Notes under the pieces: model-generated | Databases searched by the model: none | Seen by the model: only the letters and a program-made list of their open reading frames with translations | Told to the model about the DNA's origin: nothing | Program-made: the position numbers and the translations under genes | DNA from: Clostridia bacterium | GTDB lineage: Bacteria > Bacillota > Clostridia > Oscillospirales > CAG-272 | Assembly (NCBI GenBank): GCA_017451975.1 | Contig: JAFTNI010000025.1 | Location: 1 to 16,467 of the forward strand | Direction: 5' to 3' | DNA length: 16,467 nucleotides | Shown here: positions 1 through 7,211 of the stretch, one piece after another | How the letters are laid out: the number at the start of each line of letters is the position of its first letter | How positions within the stretch are numbered: the first letter of the stretch is position 1

Positions 1-1
1 A

Positions 2-922
2 GTGATAAGCGTTAAAAATATTTACAAAACTTTCGGCAACAAAAAAGATAAAAAAACCGGTGAAATTTCCGTTCTTCGCGGTGTAAGCTGCGATATAAAG
101 GCAGGCGAACGTGTTTGCATTATCGGTCCCTCCGGTAGCGGTAAATCCACTCTTCTCCGTTGCATGAACCTTCTTGAGGTTCCCACACACGGCGAGGTTT
201 GGCTTGAAGACAAGCTTGTAACCTTGCCCGACCCGTACCTCCACAACGATGTTATAAAGGCTTCCAATACTTTCAGCGAGCTTAAAAAAGTTACTCCCGG
301 CGCGAAAGATGAAGATATTATCAAGATTATAAGAGAAGACGACCTTCTTAAAGAACGCGAGGGCAAGGAATACAAAACACTTCTCAAAAATATTGAAAAG
401 GAAATGTTTGATATAAATGTTGCTCGCCGCGAAATGGGCATGGTGTTCCAGCATTTTAACCTTTTCAATAACCTTACGGTTATGGAAAACCTCACGCTCG
501 CACCCGTTCAGCTCAAGCTCAAATCCAAAGAGGAAGCTGAAAAGAAGGCGGTAGAACTTCTCGAACGCATCGGCTTGCTCGATAAAAAGGACGAATACCC
601 CTCCAAGCTTTCCGGCGGTCAGAAGCAGCGTATCGCGATTATCCGTGCGCTTGCAATGGACCCGAAGGTAATGCTCTTTGACGAGCCTACGAGTGCGCTT
701 GACCCCGAAATGGTTGGCGAGGTTCTGGAGCTTATCAAGCAGCTTGCAAACGAAGGTATGACGATGGTTATCGTTACGCACGAAATGGGCTTTGCCCGCG
801 AGGTTGCTACGAGAATGATCTTCGTTTCCGACGGTAAGATTGCTGAAAGCGCTCCCCCTGCGGAATTCTTCGATAACCCCAAGCACCCCAGACTCAAAGA
901 ATTCCTTTCAAAAGTTATTTAA
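2..922 (+). CDS. Polar amino acid ABC transporter, ATP-binding subunit (GlnQ/HisP type)
   Basis: Cytoplasmic ATPase that would power an amino acid importer together with a permease and a binding protein, both presumably upstream of the window. Visible motifs: Walker A GPSGSGKST (residues 42-50), Q-loop glutamine in MVFQHFNLF (about 150), signature LSGGQ (203-207), Walker B VMLFDE (223-228), D-loop SALD (231-234) and H-loop histidine (260). The C-terminus (FFDNPKHPRLKEFL) is typical of the GlnQ/HisP branch. At 306 residues it is about 60 longer than the usual 240-260. The excess lies between Walker A and the Q-loop (about 76-140) and is rich in Lys, Glu and Asp. The start shown is GTG at the window edge, so the true start could lie further upstream. 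The substrate cannot be told from the sequence. Confidence 0.9.
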   Translation: MISVKNIYKTFGNKKDKKTGEISVLRGVSCDIKAGERVCIIGPSGSGKSTLLRCMNLLEVPTHGEVWLEDKLVTLPDPYLHNDVIKASNTFSELKKVTPGAKDEDIIKIIREDDLLKEREGKEYKTLLKNIEKEMFDINVARREMGMVFQHFNLFNNLTVMENLTLAPVQLKLKSKEEAEKKAVELLERIGLLDKKDEYPSKLSGGQKQRIAIIRALAMDPKVMLFDEPTSALDPEMVGEVLELIKQLANEGMTMVIVTHEMGFAREVATRMIFVSDGKIAESAPPAEFFDNPKHPRLKEFLSKVI

Positions 923-926
923 AAAC

Positions 927-957
927 AAGCGCGGACGAAAGTCCGCGCTTTTCTTTT
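927..957 (+). terminator. Rho-independent terminator of the ABC ATPase gene
   Basis: Perfect 10-bp stem (927-936 with 941-950) closed by a GAAA tetraloop and followed by a T-rich tract. It begins five bases after the stop codon and separates the transporter gene from the germination genes. Confidence 0.92.
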
Positions 958-965
958 TGCCAAAA

Positions 966-994
966 ATCACATAAAGCCCCCTTTTTCATATAAT
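966..994 (+). promoter_or_regulatory. Candidate promoter for the SleC-like gene group
   Basis: CATATAAT at 987-994 fits the -10 form used by sporulation sigma E (CATAYAMT) and also contains the sigma-A hexamer TATAAT (989-994). ATCACA at 966-971 lies 17 bases upstream and is only a 4/6 match to TTGACA; no clear sigma-E -35 is seen. A sporulation sigma factor would make sense for the downstream genes, but the sequence does not decide between the two. GGAGGT at 1011-1016 is the ribosome-binding site of the first gene. Confidence 0.4.
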
Positions 995-1022
995 GTATTA
1001 ATCTTATTACGGAGGTAATACA

Positions 1023-1445
1023 ATGAACTATCAGAATCCAGAAAAATCGTATGGCAGGTTTGGTGTCCGCGCTTTTTCCGCCGGCTCTGCTTTTCCCGTT
1101 GAGGGGGCGCTCGTTTTTGTGCGAGGTAAACGCGCGGGCGGCGAAAGCTATACCGTTGCCGTGCTTGAAACGGACGAAAGCGGAAAAACACAGATAATTT
1201 CGCTTGAAACGCCGCCGCGCTCGGCTTCTCTGACCCCGGGCGGCGGTGTGCCGTATTCGCTCTATGACATAGAGGTTTCACACAGAGATTATTATACCGT
1301 TGTAACGCGCGACGTGCAGGTGTACCCCGACACGACCTCGCTACTGCCCGTTAATATGCTTCCGCTTCCCGATACTGTCGGCAGCGAAAAATACCCGTCC
1401 TCCAATATTATAATAAATAACGGCGGGGCGGCGCCGAACCTTTAG
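1023..1445 (+). CDS. SleC pro-domain-like protein (carboxypeptidase-regulatory-like fold)
   Basis: 140-residue protein with a strong GGAGGT site seven bases before ATG. It resembles the N-terminal region of clostridial SleC prepro-enzymes. Shared features are a small beta-rich domain with a ...PVEGALVFV... strand (residues 26-34), a DESGKT turn (about 51-56) and a late V-Q-V-Y-P-D-T-T segment followed by a NMLPLP stretch (99-117). In one-chain SleC this region precedes the mature lytic domain and is removed by Csp proteases; here it is a separate gene ending nine bases before the lytic protein starts. No signal peptide is visible. The inferred role is chaperone or inhibitor of the downstream lytic protein, or a spore-coat/cortex partner. 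The homology is from memory of the family and the function is inference. The C-terminus is Asn/Gly-rich. Confidence 0.68.
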   Translation: MNYQNPEKSYGRFGVRAFSAGSAFPVEGALVFVRGKRAGGESYTVAVLETDESGKTQIISLETPPRSASLTPGGGVPYSLYDIEVSHRDYYTVVTRDVQVYPDTTSLLPVNMLPLPDTVGSEKYPSSNIIINNGGAAPNL

Positions 1446-1454
1446 GGGGTAAAA

Positions 1455-2840
1455 ATGGCAGAGCTTCCCGTTATACCAGAGAGCATAACCGTTCACCTGG
1501 GCGCGCCCGATGCAGCCGCCCAGAACGTGACGGTAAACTTTGTTGATTACATCAAAAACGTGGCATCGAGCGAAATTTACCCAACATGGCCCGAAAACGC
1601 ACTGCGCGCCAACATTTACGCACAGATATCATTTGCGCTCAACCGAATTTATACGGAATTTTACCGTTCCCGCGGTTATGATTTCGACATAACGAACTCG
1701 ACGTCGATAGACCAGAGCTTTGTTTACGGGCGCGACATTTTTGATAATATAAGCGAAATAGTTGACGAGATTTTTAATGATTACATTGCGCGCCAGGGTT
1801 TTATAGAGCCGCTTTATGCGCTTTATTGCGACGGCGTGCGCACCACCTGCCCCGGGCTTTCGCAGTGGGGCACGGTAGACCTTGCCGAGCAGGGGTATAT
1901 ACCGTATGATATTTTGCGGTATTATTACGGCGACAATATAAATATAATTCAGGATGCACCTGTGGAAAATATTGCGGCAAGCTACCCTGGCGTGTCGCTT
2001 AGGCTGGGCTCGGCGGGCAACGACGTGCGCACGGTTCAAACGCGACTTAACCGCATTTCCGCAAATTACCCGGCAATACCGAAAATTTCCGCTGCCGACG
2101 GCATTTTCGGCACGGAAACTGAAAACGCCGTTCTGGAGTTTCAACGCATTTTCGGCCTTACGGCAGACGGCATCGTCGGCAAAGCTACATGGTACAGAAT
2201 ACAGTCTATATACAACGCAGTAAAGAAGCTCAACGAGCTTGAAAGCGAGGGGCTTACGCTTTCCGAGGTTGAAAAGCAATTTCCGGGCACACTTGCGCTT
2301 GGCAGCACGGGGATTGAGGTGAGCGTGGTGCAATATTTCCTTGCCGTGGTGGCATATTTCAACCCGCGCGTGGAGGCGCCGCCCTTCAGCGGCGTTTTCG
2401 ATGCGGCAACACAGGCGAGCATCGCCTCTTTTCAGCGTGAATACGGCCTTGCCGAAACAGGCGAAGCAGACGAAGAAACGTGGAACAGGCTCGCAAGCGT
2501 TTACAGAGGTAATATTGCCTCTGTGGAGGCGGGCATTTCCGCCGAGCTTTTCCCGGGCGCGCTTATAACGCTCGGCTCTGAGGGCGAGGACGTTTCGCGC
2601 GTGCAGGAATTTCTTGCCGCAATAGCGGCGGTTTATACGGAAGTGCCCGTGCCGCCGCAAAGCGGGGTTTATGACACAGCCACGCAAAACGCCGTGCGCA
2701 TTTTCCAGGGGCTTTTTGCCGTGCCGCAAAGCGGGGTAGTGGGCCCCGTAACTTGGCTTTTGCTCGCGGAAAAATACAACGAGATAGAAAACGGCAAAAC
2801 ACGCTCGGATTTTCAGTACCCGGGCGACGTAATTTCATAA
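1455..2840 (+). CDS. sleC: SleC-like spore cortex-lytic protein: SpoIID-like domain plus three peptidoglycan-binding repeats
   Basis: 461 residues. Residues 1-165 match the mature part of clostridial SleC: the opening LPVIPESITVHLG corresponds to the region where SleC is cut from its pro-sequence, followed by a SpoIID/LytB-like stretch with FVDYIKNVASSEIYPTWP (29-46). E40 aligns with the catalytic glutamate of SpoIID-type lytic transglycosylases. YALYCDG (121-127), QWGTVDLAEQGY (137-148) and ILRYYYGD (153-160) are further family landmarks. Three PG_binding_1 repeats follow at about 182-255, 280-350 and 370-442, each with a LGS-G--V--VQ start, a DG/SG-(I/V)-(F/Y) turn and a closing TW. Family role: hydrolysis of spore cortex peptidoglycan in germination. 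SleC as remembered has one such repeat and an attached N-terminal pro-region, so extra repeats and the missing pro-region are the odd points. No secretion signal is seen. Start: AGGGGGT at 1443-1449 before ATG. Confidence 0.8.
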   Translation: MAELPVIPESITVHLGAPDAAAQNVTVNFVDYIKNVASSEIYPTWPENALRANIYAQISFALNRIYTEFYRSRGYDFDITNSTSIDQSFVYGRDIFDNISEIVDEIFNDYIARQGFIEPLYALYCDGVRTTCPGLSQWGTVDLAEQGYIPYDILRYYYGDNINIIQDAPVENIAASYPGVSLRLGSAGNDVRTVQTRLNRISANYPAIPKISAADGIFGTETENAVLEFQRIFGLTADGIVGKATWYRIQSIYNAVKKLNELESEGLTLSEVEKQFPGTLALGSTGIEVSVVQYFLAVVAYFNPRVEAPPFSGVFDAATQASIASFQREYGLAETGEADEETWNRLASVYRGNIASVEAGISAELFPGALITLGSEGEDVSRVQEFLAAIAAVYTEVPVPPQSGVYDTATQNAVRIFQGLFAVPQSGVVGPVTWLLLAEKYNEIENGKTRSDFQYPGDVIS

Positions 2841-2853
2841 CGGAGGGAATATT

Positions 2854-3375
2854 ATGGCAGAGCCAACGAAGGAAGTCTATGAGCTCCAATACATGCTGCG
2901 CAAAATAGCACGGATAACGGGTGAAATACCGATTGTGAATGCAGACGGCATTTACGGCGCGGACACGCGCGAGGCAGTGCGATATTTTCAGGGGCAAAAC
3001 GGGCTTGCGCCCACGGGAGAGGTGGATAAAGCCACGTGGGATAAAATTTTTGAAAAATATAAGGAAAGCATTTACGCCGTGTCGCAGGGCGAGCCGATAT
3101 ACCCTTTTCCATCGCCCTCATATACCTCGAAAAGCGGCGAAAGGAGCGATATAATAACGCTCATTCAGCTTATACTTTCGGCGCTTTCGGTCATCTACGA
3201 CGATTTTGAGGAAATAGAAATAACGGGCGAAAACGATGAAAAAACCGTGGTGGCACTGAAGCGGTTTCAGGGCTACCACGGGCTTGACGAAACGGGCGTG
3301 CTGGATAAACGCACGTGGGATGCGGCGGCGCGGAGCTTCAATGCTTATTACAATAATCCGCATTACAGCTCCTGA
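2854..3375 (+). CDS. Protein with two peptidoglycan-binding (PG_binding_1) domains
   Basis: 173 residues made almost entirely of two PG_binding_1 domains: about 6-68 (VYELQYMLRK, ADGIYGADTREAVRYFQ, GEVDKATW) and about 96-165 (SDIITLIQLIL, ENDEKTVVALKRFQ, GVLDKRTW). A proline-rich linker (about 80-92) joins them. No catalytic domain, signal peptide or membrane segment is visible. It follows the SleC-like gene after 13 bases with a strong GGAGGG site, so it is almost certainly co-transcribed. It probably binds cortex peptidoglycan as a targeting or accessory partner of the lytic protein. Whether it arose by fission of a longer SleC-like gene or by duplication of its repeats cannot be settled here. 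The role is inferred from domains and position. Confidence 0.78.
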   Translation: MAEPTKEVYELQYMLRKIARITGEIPIVNADGIYGADTREAVRYFQGQNGLAPTGEVDKATWDKIFEKYKESIYAVSQGEPIYPFPSPSYTSKSGERSDIITLIQLILSALSVIYDDFEEIEITGENDEKTVVALKRFQGYHGLDETGVLDKRTWDAAARSFNAYYNNPHYSS

Positions 3376-3421
3376 TATCCCTCTTTTCCTCACAAAGAGA
3401 AAAAGCCCGTGACTAAACGCA

Positions 3422-3450
3422 AAACAGACCCCGAAAGGGGTCTGTTTCAC
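3422..3450. terminator. Convergent (bidirectional) terminator between the SleC-like group and rplS
   Basis: Perfect 11-bp stem (3422-3432 with 3437-3447) with GAAA on the + strand. The next bases are short T runs in both directions (TTTCACTTT on +, TTTTGCGTTT on -). It lies between two convergent genes and can serve both, 46 bases past one stop and 16 past the other. Confidence 0.85.
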
Positions 3451-3463
3451 TTTGCGTAAAAAC

Positions 3464-3808
3464 TTAGATAAGTTCTTTAACCTGTGCGTCTTTGCCGATT
3501 TTGTCACGAACATAGTAGAGCTTCGCGCGGCGAACTTTACCTTTACGAACAACCTTAACGCCTACAACGTTGGGGCTGTGGATGGGGAAAGTTTTTTCAA
3601 CGCCTACACCGTAAGAGATTTTTCTTACTGTGAAAGTTTCGGAAATGCCGCCGTTTTTCTTAGCGATTACAAGGCCTGTGAAAAGCTGAATTCTTTCCTT
3701 GTTGCCTTCTTTGATTCTGTTCTGAATCTCAACTGTGTCGCCGATTTCAAACTTGGGCAATTCTGTTTTGAGCTGCTCGTTAACAAAAGCTGTGATTTTG
3801 TTATCCAT
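3464..3808 (-). CDS. rplS: 50S ribosomal protein L19
   Basis: 114 residues, the normal length for bacterial L19. Landmarks are the N-terminal FEIGDTVEIQNRIKEGNKER (about 20-39), the IQLFTGLVIAKK core, and the basic motif IHSPNVVGVKVVRKGKVRRAKLYYVRDKIGK towards the C-terminus, given here as separate stretches. L19 sits at the 30S-50S interface of the large subunit. A strong AGGAGG site lies a few bases before ATG. In Firmicutes rplS often follows trmD; here it is alone, with its own promoter and a structured leader, and ends at a shared terminator. Confidence 0.97.
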   Translation of the reverse strand: MDNKITAFVNEQLKTELPKFEIGDTVEIQNRIKEGNKERIQLFTGLVIAKKNGGISETFTVRKISYGVGVEKTFPIHSPNVVGVKVVRKGKVRRAKLYYVRDKIGKDAQVKELI

Positions 3809-3893
3809 TTTGGTTTCCTCCTAAAATGTAATGCCGAAACGTTCATGCGAGCATAGCAGCGGACCGCTTCGTTTGTTTATTTTAATATACAAC
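3809..3893 (-). promoter_or_regulatory. Structured 5' leader of rplS, candidate L19 autoregulatory leader
   Basis: From the expected transcription start to the ATG the - strand RNA is about 85 bases. It can form a GCGG/CCGC-type palindrome (AGCGGTCCGCT, around 3857-3867), an ATGC-TC-GCAT hairpin next to it (around 3845-3854), and a GAACGTTTC inverted pair (around 3835-3843), just upstream of the ribosome-binding site. L19 leader RNAs that regulate their own gene are known in Firmicutes. I cannot confirm that this one fits the published consensus. Confidence 0.4.
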
Positions 3894-3899
3894 GTGAGT

Positions 3900-3928
3900 A
3901 TTATATCACCTTAAAAGGAAAATTTCAA
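3900..3928 (-). promoter_or_regulatory. Sigma-A promoter of rplS
   Basis: On the - strand: TTGAAA (3928-3923), exactly 17 bases, then TATAAT (3905-3900). That is a 5/6 -35 and a perfect -10, consistent with a highly expressed ribosomal protein gene. Confidence 0.9.
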
Positions 3929-4011
3929 TACCTTTTGCGAAAAAAGTTGAAAAAGAATAAATTTTTTTTTGCTGATAATACTAAATATAAAATATTTTAT
4001 AGGGAACGGTG

Positions 4012-5466
4012 ATGATTTTGGAAAAAGAGGAATTTGAGCGCTTGCGCGGAAATCTTATGGGCGAGTTTGCCGCCATGAGCGATTTCTGCGCGCGCAGGCT
4101 TTCCTTTGGCGGGCGGGATTTTTTCATATTATATATAATAGGACACGCCTCGAAGGATTTGCTGAATAAATTTGTAATAGAGCCCATTTCGGCGGCGTAC
4201 CTTCGCGGCGGCGCGGGCTTTCCGCTTGAGGATATAGTAACGGGCGGAGGCTTTTCTGTGGCGCTCGGCTTTGAGGCGGCGAAAAACGCCGTGCTGGAGG
4301 GGAACGCGCTTATAGTTTTCCCTGATATGCCGCCCGATATTTTCGGTTATATATGCGCTGTGAAAAACGACGAGGGCAGGGCAAATACCGAGCCCGAAAC
4401 GGAAAACGTGGTGCGTGGCCCGCACGACGGCTTCAACGAAAGTGCGGCGGGCAACGCCGTGCTTCTGCGGCGGCGCATAAAAAGCGAAAGGCTGAAAAGC
4501 GAGAAGCTTACACTTGGCACTCTTACAAAAACAGAAGTAATTCTCATGTACATTTCCGAGCTTGTGAACCGCGAGGCGCTGTCGCTTTTGAAGCAGCGGC
4601 TTGCCGATATACGCGCGGATGCACTCATAGATTCGGGAAGTGTGGAAATGTACATTCAAGATGGCAGGCACGCGCTTTACCCAACGGTCGGCAACTCCGA
4701 GCGCCCGGATAAGGTGGCGGCGAAAATACTGGAGGGCAGAATTGCCGTGCTTGTAGACGGTTCGCCAGTGGTGCTTACGGTGCCGTATATTTTTTGCGAG
4801 GGCTTACAGGTTTCGGAGGATTATGCGAAAAGCCCGTTTTTTGCCACGTTTGTGCGAAGCTTGCGCTTTGCAGCGGTTATACTTGCTGTATTTTTACCCG
4901 GGCTTTTTCTTGCGCTTACAGAGCATCATATGGGGTTTCTGCCCGGCGAAATGGTTGCTTTTATGGCGGAAACGCGCAAGGATATGACGGTTTCGCTCAC
5001 CTGGGAAATTATAACGGCTTTTCTGATTTTTGAAATATTGCGCGAGGTTGGCTTGCGTATGCCAAAGGCGGTTGGTAGCGCCGTCGGCGTGGTCGGCTCG
5101 CTTATACTGGGCGAAAGCGCTGTGAGCGCGGGCATAATTTCGCCGTTCGTGCTGATAATAGTGGCTTTTTCGGCTGTTTGCAATTTTATTTGCGCGCCGT
5201 ATATGAATCCTAATGCGATTTTCCGTTTCTTGCTGATACTTGTGGGCGGGTTCTTTGGGCTTTTCGGATTCTTTTTTGTGTGCGCTGCCGCGCTTTTGCT
5301 GGGCGCGGGCAAAAGCTCCTTCGGCGTGCCGTATTTTTCGCCCTTTGCACCGCTTTCGGCAGAGGGCCTGCGCGATTTTCTTTATATGGCTCCTATTTGG
5401 AAAATGAAAAAGGTGCCGCCCTCTGTTTCGGGCAAAAACACCGTGCGCACGGAAGGGAAGGCTTGA
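4012..5466 (+). CDS. Spore germination receptor A subunit (GerA family)
   Basis: Membrane subunit of a nutrient-sensing germinant receptor in the inner spore membrane. Family signatures are GPHDGFNE (about 136-143), the soluble N-terminal domain with IQDGRHALYP and GRIAVLVDGSP (about 216-253), a first hydrophobic helix at about 286-304, the helix-breaking MPKAVGSAVGVVGSLILGE segment (about 351-369), and hydrophobic segments at about 378-396 and 406-432 (numbered from the GTG three bases earlier). At about 484 residues it has normal length for the family. GTG at 4009 is in frame, but AGGG at 4001-4004 is seven bases from the ATG at 4012, so ATG is preferred. It ends one base before the GerB-like gene. 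The germinant cannot be told from the sequence. Confidence 0.92.
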   Translation: MILEKEEFERLRGNLMGEFAAMSDFCARRLSFGGRDFFILYIIGHASKDLLNKFVIEPISAAYLRGGAGFPLEDIVTGGGFSVALGFEAAKNAVLEGNALIVFPDMPPDIFGYICAVKNDEGRANTEPETENVVRGPHDGFNESAAGNAVLLRRRIKSERLKSEKLTLGTLTKTEVILMYISELVNREALSLLKQRLADIRADALIDSGSVEMYIQDGRHALYPTVGNSERPDKVAAKILEGRIAVLVDGSPVVLTVPYIFCEGLQVSEDYAKSPFFATFVRSLRFAAVILAVFLPGLFLALTEHHMGFLPGEMVAFMAETRKDMTVSLTWEIITAFLIFEILREVGLRMPKAVGSAVGVVGSLILGESAVSAGIISPFVLIIVAFSAVCNFICAPYMNPNAIFRFLLILVGGFFGLFGFFFVCAAALLLGAGKSSFGVPYFSPFAPLSAEGLRDFLYMAPIWKMKKVPPSVSGKNTVRTEGKA

Positions 5467-5467
5467 T

Positions 5468-6442
5468 ATGGCAGAAAGAAAATATCTTATTTCACCCGTT
5501 CAGGTTTTCTGCTTTGTGCTCCTCTATTTGCTTTCGGGAATGATGCTATATGCAGGCGGCAGATCCGCCGCGGCGCTTTTTGCCGCGCTTTTCTGCGCTT
5601 GCGCCTGCGTTATTGCGTGCGTGCTTTGCGAAAATTTTTCTTCTGCAAGAGGGTTTTACGCCTCGGCTTTCGGCGCGCTTGGCTTGCCCGTGCGCTATAT
5701 TTCGGCTGCGCTCACTTCTTATTCGCTTATAAGCACGCTTTTTTCTTTTTCGGCAGAGGTGGGGGCGTTTTACTCGGGCGGCGCACGCAAGGCGGTTTTG
5801 CTTGCCTGCATTTTGCTCGCCATATTCTCTGTGGCAAAGGGATTTTCCGCGCCTGCGCGCTTTGCCGAGGTTTGCGTTTTTCCCTTGTTTTTTGCCGTGC
5901 TTGTTTCGCTTATCGGCGGTGAGGGCGAGGGGATTTCCTTTTCCTTGGGTGGTGATTTACTTTTTGCGGGCTTTGATATTATCGGCTCTGTTCCCGTGGT
6001 TTTTTCGCTTTACCTGCGATGTGCCGGGGAAGAAAGCGGGAAAATGAGCGTATATGCAAAAAACAGCTCGTTCCGACCATCTGCGCTTGCCGCTGGCGTA
6101 TGCGCCGCCGCGGCATCGCTTGTGGTTTACGCATTTTTTCGCTTGACGGAAGTGGGAAACATAATGTTTTCCTTCCTCCTTTGGTTTGCCGCGCTTTCGC
6201 GCATATTCGCCCATACACTTGCGCTTTGCGACATTGCGGGCTTGCCCGAAGCGGAAAACGGGCAGGGAAAAGCGCGCTCCATGCTTGCCGCGGCGGCGAT
6301 TTTCGCGGCAGTGGCGCTATGCACAGGGGCTTTTGGCGAAGCTTTAAAAACGGCGGCGGTTTTTGCAAACGTAATTTTCCCGTGCGCGGCTTTTGCTTTT
6401 TCTATGCTTTGGTGCAGAGGCGAGAAAAAAACGAATGCGTAA
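5468..6442 (+). CDS. Spore germination receptor B subunit (GerB family, APC-type permease)
   Basis: Very hydrophobic 324-residue protein, transporter-like and with several membrane segments along its whole length. It opens with KYLISPVQVFCFVLLYLLSG, as GerAB-type proteins do (S-x-x-Q near the first helix). Members of the family resemble amino acid permeases and are thought to bind the germinant. It is a little shorter than the usual 360 or so residues, and several loops look reduced. Translation starts one base after the GerA-like stop, with a GGAAGGGAAGG tract just upstream, so the two are translationally linked. No GerC-type lipoprotein gene follows: a terminator comes directly after the stop. 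Sequence identity to known members is probably low, but the context with GerA makes the call solid. Confidence 0.85.
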   Translation: MAERKYLISPVQVFCFVLLYLLSGMMLYAGGRSAAALFAALFCACACVIACVLCENFSSARGFYASAFGALGLPVRYISAALTSYSLISTLFSFSAEVGAFYSGGARKAVLLACILLAIFSVAKGFSAPARFAEVCVFPLFFAVLVSLIGGEGEGISFSLGGDLLFAGFDIIGSVPVVFSLYLRCAGEESGKMSVYAKNSSFRPSALAAGVCAAAASLVVYAFFRLTEVGNIMFSFLLWFAALSRIFAHTLALCDIAGLPEAENGQGKARSMLAAAAIFAAVALCTGAFGEALKTAAVFANVIFPCAAFAFSMLWCRGEKKTNA

Positions 6443-6468
6443 AAAAAGACCGCTTTACGGTCTTTTTT
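6442..6468. terminator. Bidirectional terminator between the gerB-like gene and the Xre gene
   Basis: A6-GACCG, five-base loop, CGGTC-T6: a short GC stem extended by A:T pairs that gives a U tract on both strands. It overlaps the last bases of the converging Xre gene's stop codon. Confidence 0.85.
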
Positions 6469-6670
6469 AGCCTACGAAAAAATCGTCTATAAAACAGCCG
6501 AGCGTTGCGGCAAGTTCGGGCAAAAACGTGATGTCGGGGTAACAAATGCCTTTTTCCCATTTTGAAACTGCTTGCGCGGAAACGCCCAATAGGCTACCGA
6601 ACTCCTCTTGCGTAAGGCGGTTTTCTTTTCTGTAGCTTTTCACTTTTTCGGGAATTACGATTTTTTTCAT
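6467..6670 (-). CDS. Small Xre/Cro-family HTH DNA-binding protein
   Basis: 67 residues, essentially one HTH_3 domain: KSYRKENRLTQEEFGSLLGV (11-30), then SAQAVSKWEKG (31-41) as the recognition helix and turn, and a closing LPELAATLGCFIDDFF. It is the last gene of a three-gene - strand operon. Its ribosome-binding site (GAGGTAG) overlaps the stop codon of the ArsR/DUF2087 gene, with 11 bases between coding regions. It has no effector domain. It could be a second transcriptional regulator or a modulator of the operon; the target is unknown. Confidence 0.85.
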   Translation of the reverse strand: MKKIVIPEKVKSYRKENRLTQEEFGSLLGVSAQAVSKWEKGICYPDITFLPELAATLGCFIDDFFVG

Positions 6671-6681
6671 AATTTACTACC

Positions 6682-7209
6682 TCAAATAAGCCTGTAAGTT
6701 TCCCTTTCGCGCTCCATTATGCCTGCGGCTATCATTTCGCGGCGAATAGTACAGTGGTCCTCGTGGAATCGGTGAATGATTTCGTTAACTTCCTTTTCTC
6801 CGTAAGCTACGCCTTTTTCAAACGACTTTGCGATTTCCGCGAGCACGATTTCGCGCTTTTTCCTTTGAGTGGGGATTTGCGTAAGCTTGCCATATTTGAA
6901 AAAGTGAGCAAGCACTTCTTTTTTGTATTTTTCATCTATATTCGCAGTATCGTCTTTTTTGATTATATCGCCGAGTGTTTGGGAAAAAATTTCTTTGTTC
7001 AGCGAGTAAATTATGTAAAACTGTGAACGGGCGCTGTTTACCACTCCCGCTGCCTCCATTTTTTTCAGATGATAGCAAATGGTGGCGGGCGTGAGTGAAA
7101 GCTCGCACGCTATTTTTTCCACGTAGGAATCCTCTCGCATTAAAATATTCAGTATTTCAATGCGGGTTTCGTCGGCAATAAGCTTCAGAAGCTGTAGCTT
7201 TTCTTCCAT
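6682..7209 (-). CDS. ArsR-type winged-helix regulator with C-terminal DUF2087 domain
   Basis: 175 residues from the ATG at 7209. The reading frame stays open to 7302, but the ATG at 7209 has an AGAGGTG site about nine bases upstream and follows the previous stop by two bases, so the longer start is rejected. Residues 5-75 form an ArsR winged helix (LLKLIADETRIEILNIL, then LSLTPATICYHLKKMEAAGVV). Residues about 108-175 match DUF2087 (TQRKKREIVL, KEVNEIIHRFHEDHCTIRREMI, AAGIMERE), a small domain often joined to HTH regulators. There is no Cys pair typical of metal-sensing ArsR proteins, so metal sensing is not supported. It most likely controls its own operon through the repeated TCTAATC sites at 7765-7807. 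Confidence 0.85.
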   Translation of the reverse strand: MEEKLQLLKLIADETRIEILNILMREDSYVEKIACELSLTPATICYHLKKMEAAGVVNSARSQFYIIYSLNKEIFSQTLGDIIKKDDTANIDEKYKKEVLAHFFKYGKLTQIPTQRKKREIVLAEIAKSFEKGVAYGEKEVNEIIHRFHEDHCTIRREMIAAGIMERERETYRLI

Positions 7210-7211
7210 AT

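Noticed and set aside
1629..2729. 366-codon open frame on the - strand
   Set aside because: Antisense to the SleC-like gene, which has clear domains; the product is Arg/Ala-rich without recognisable features.
3961..4008. Possible sigma-G promoter of the gerA-like gene
   Set aside because: The AT-rich stretch gives several weak matches but no clear -35/-10 pair at the right distance.
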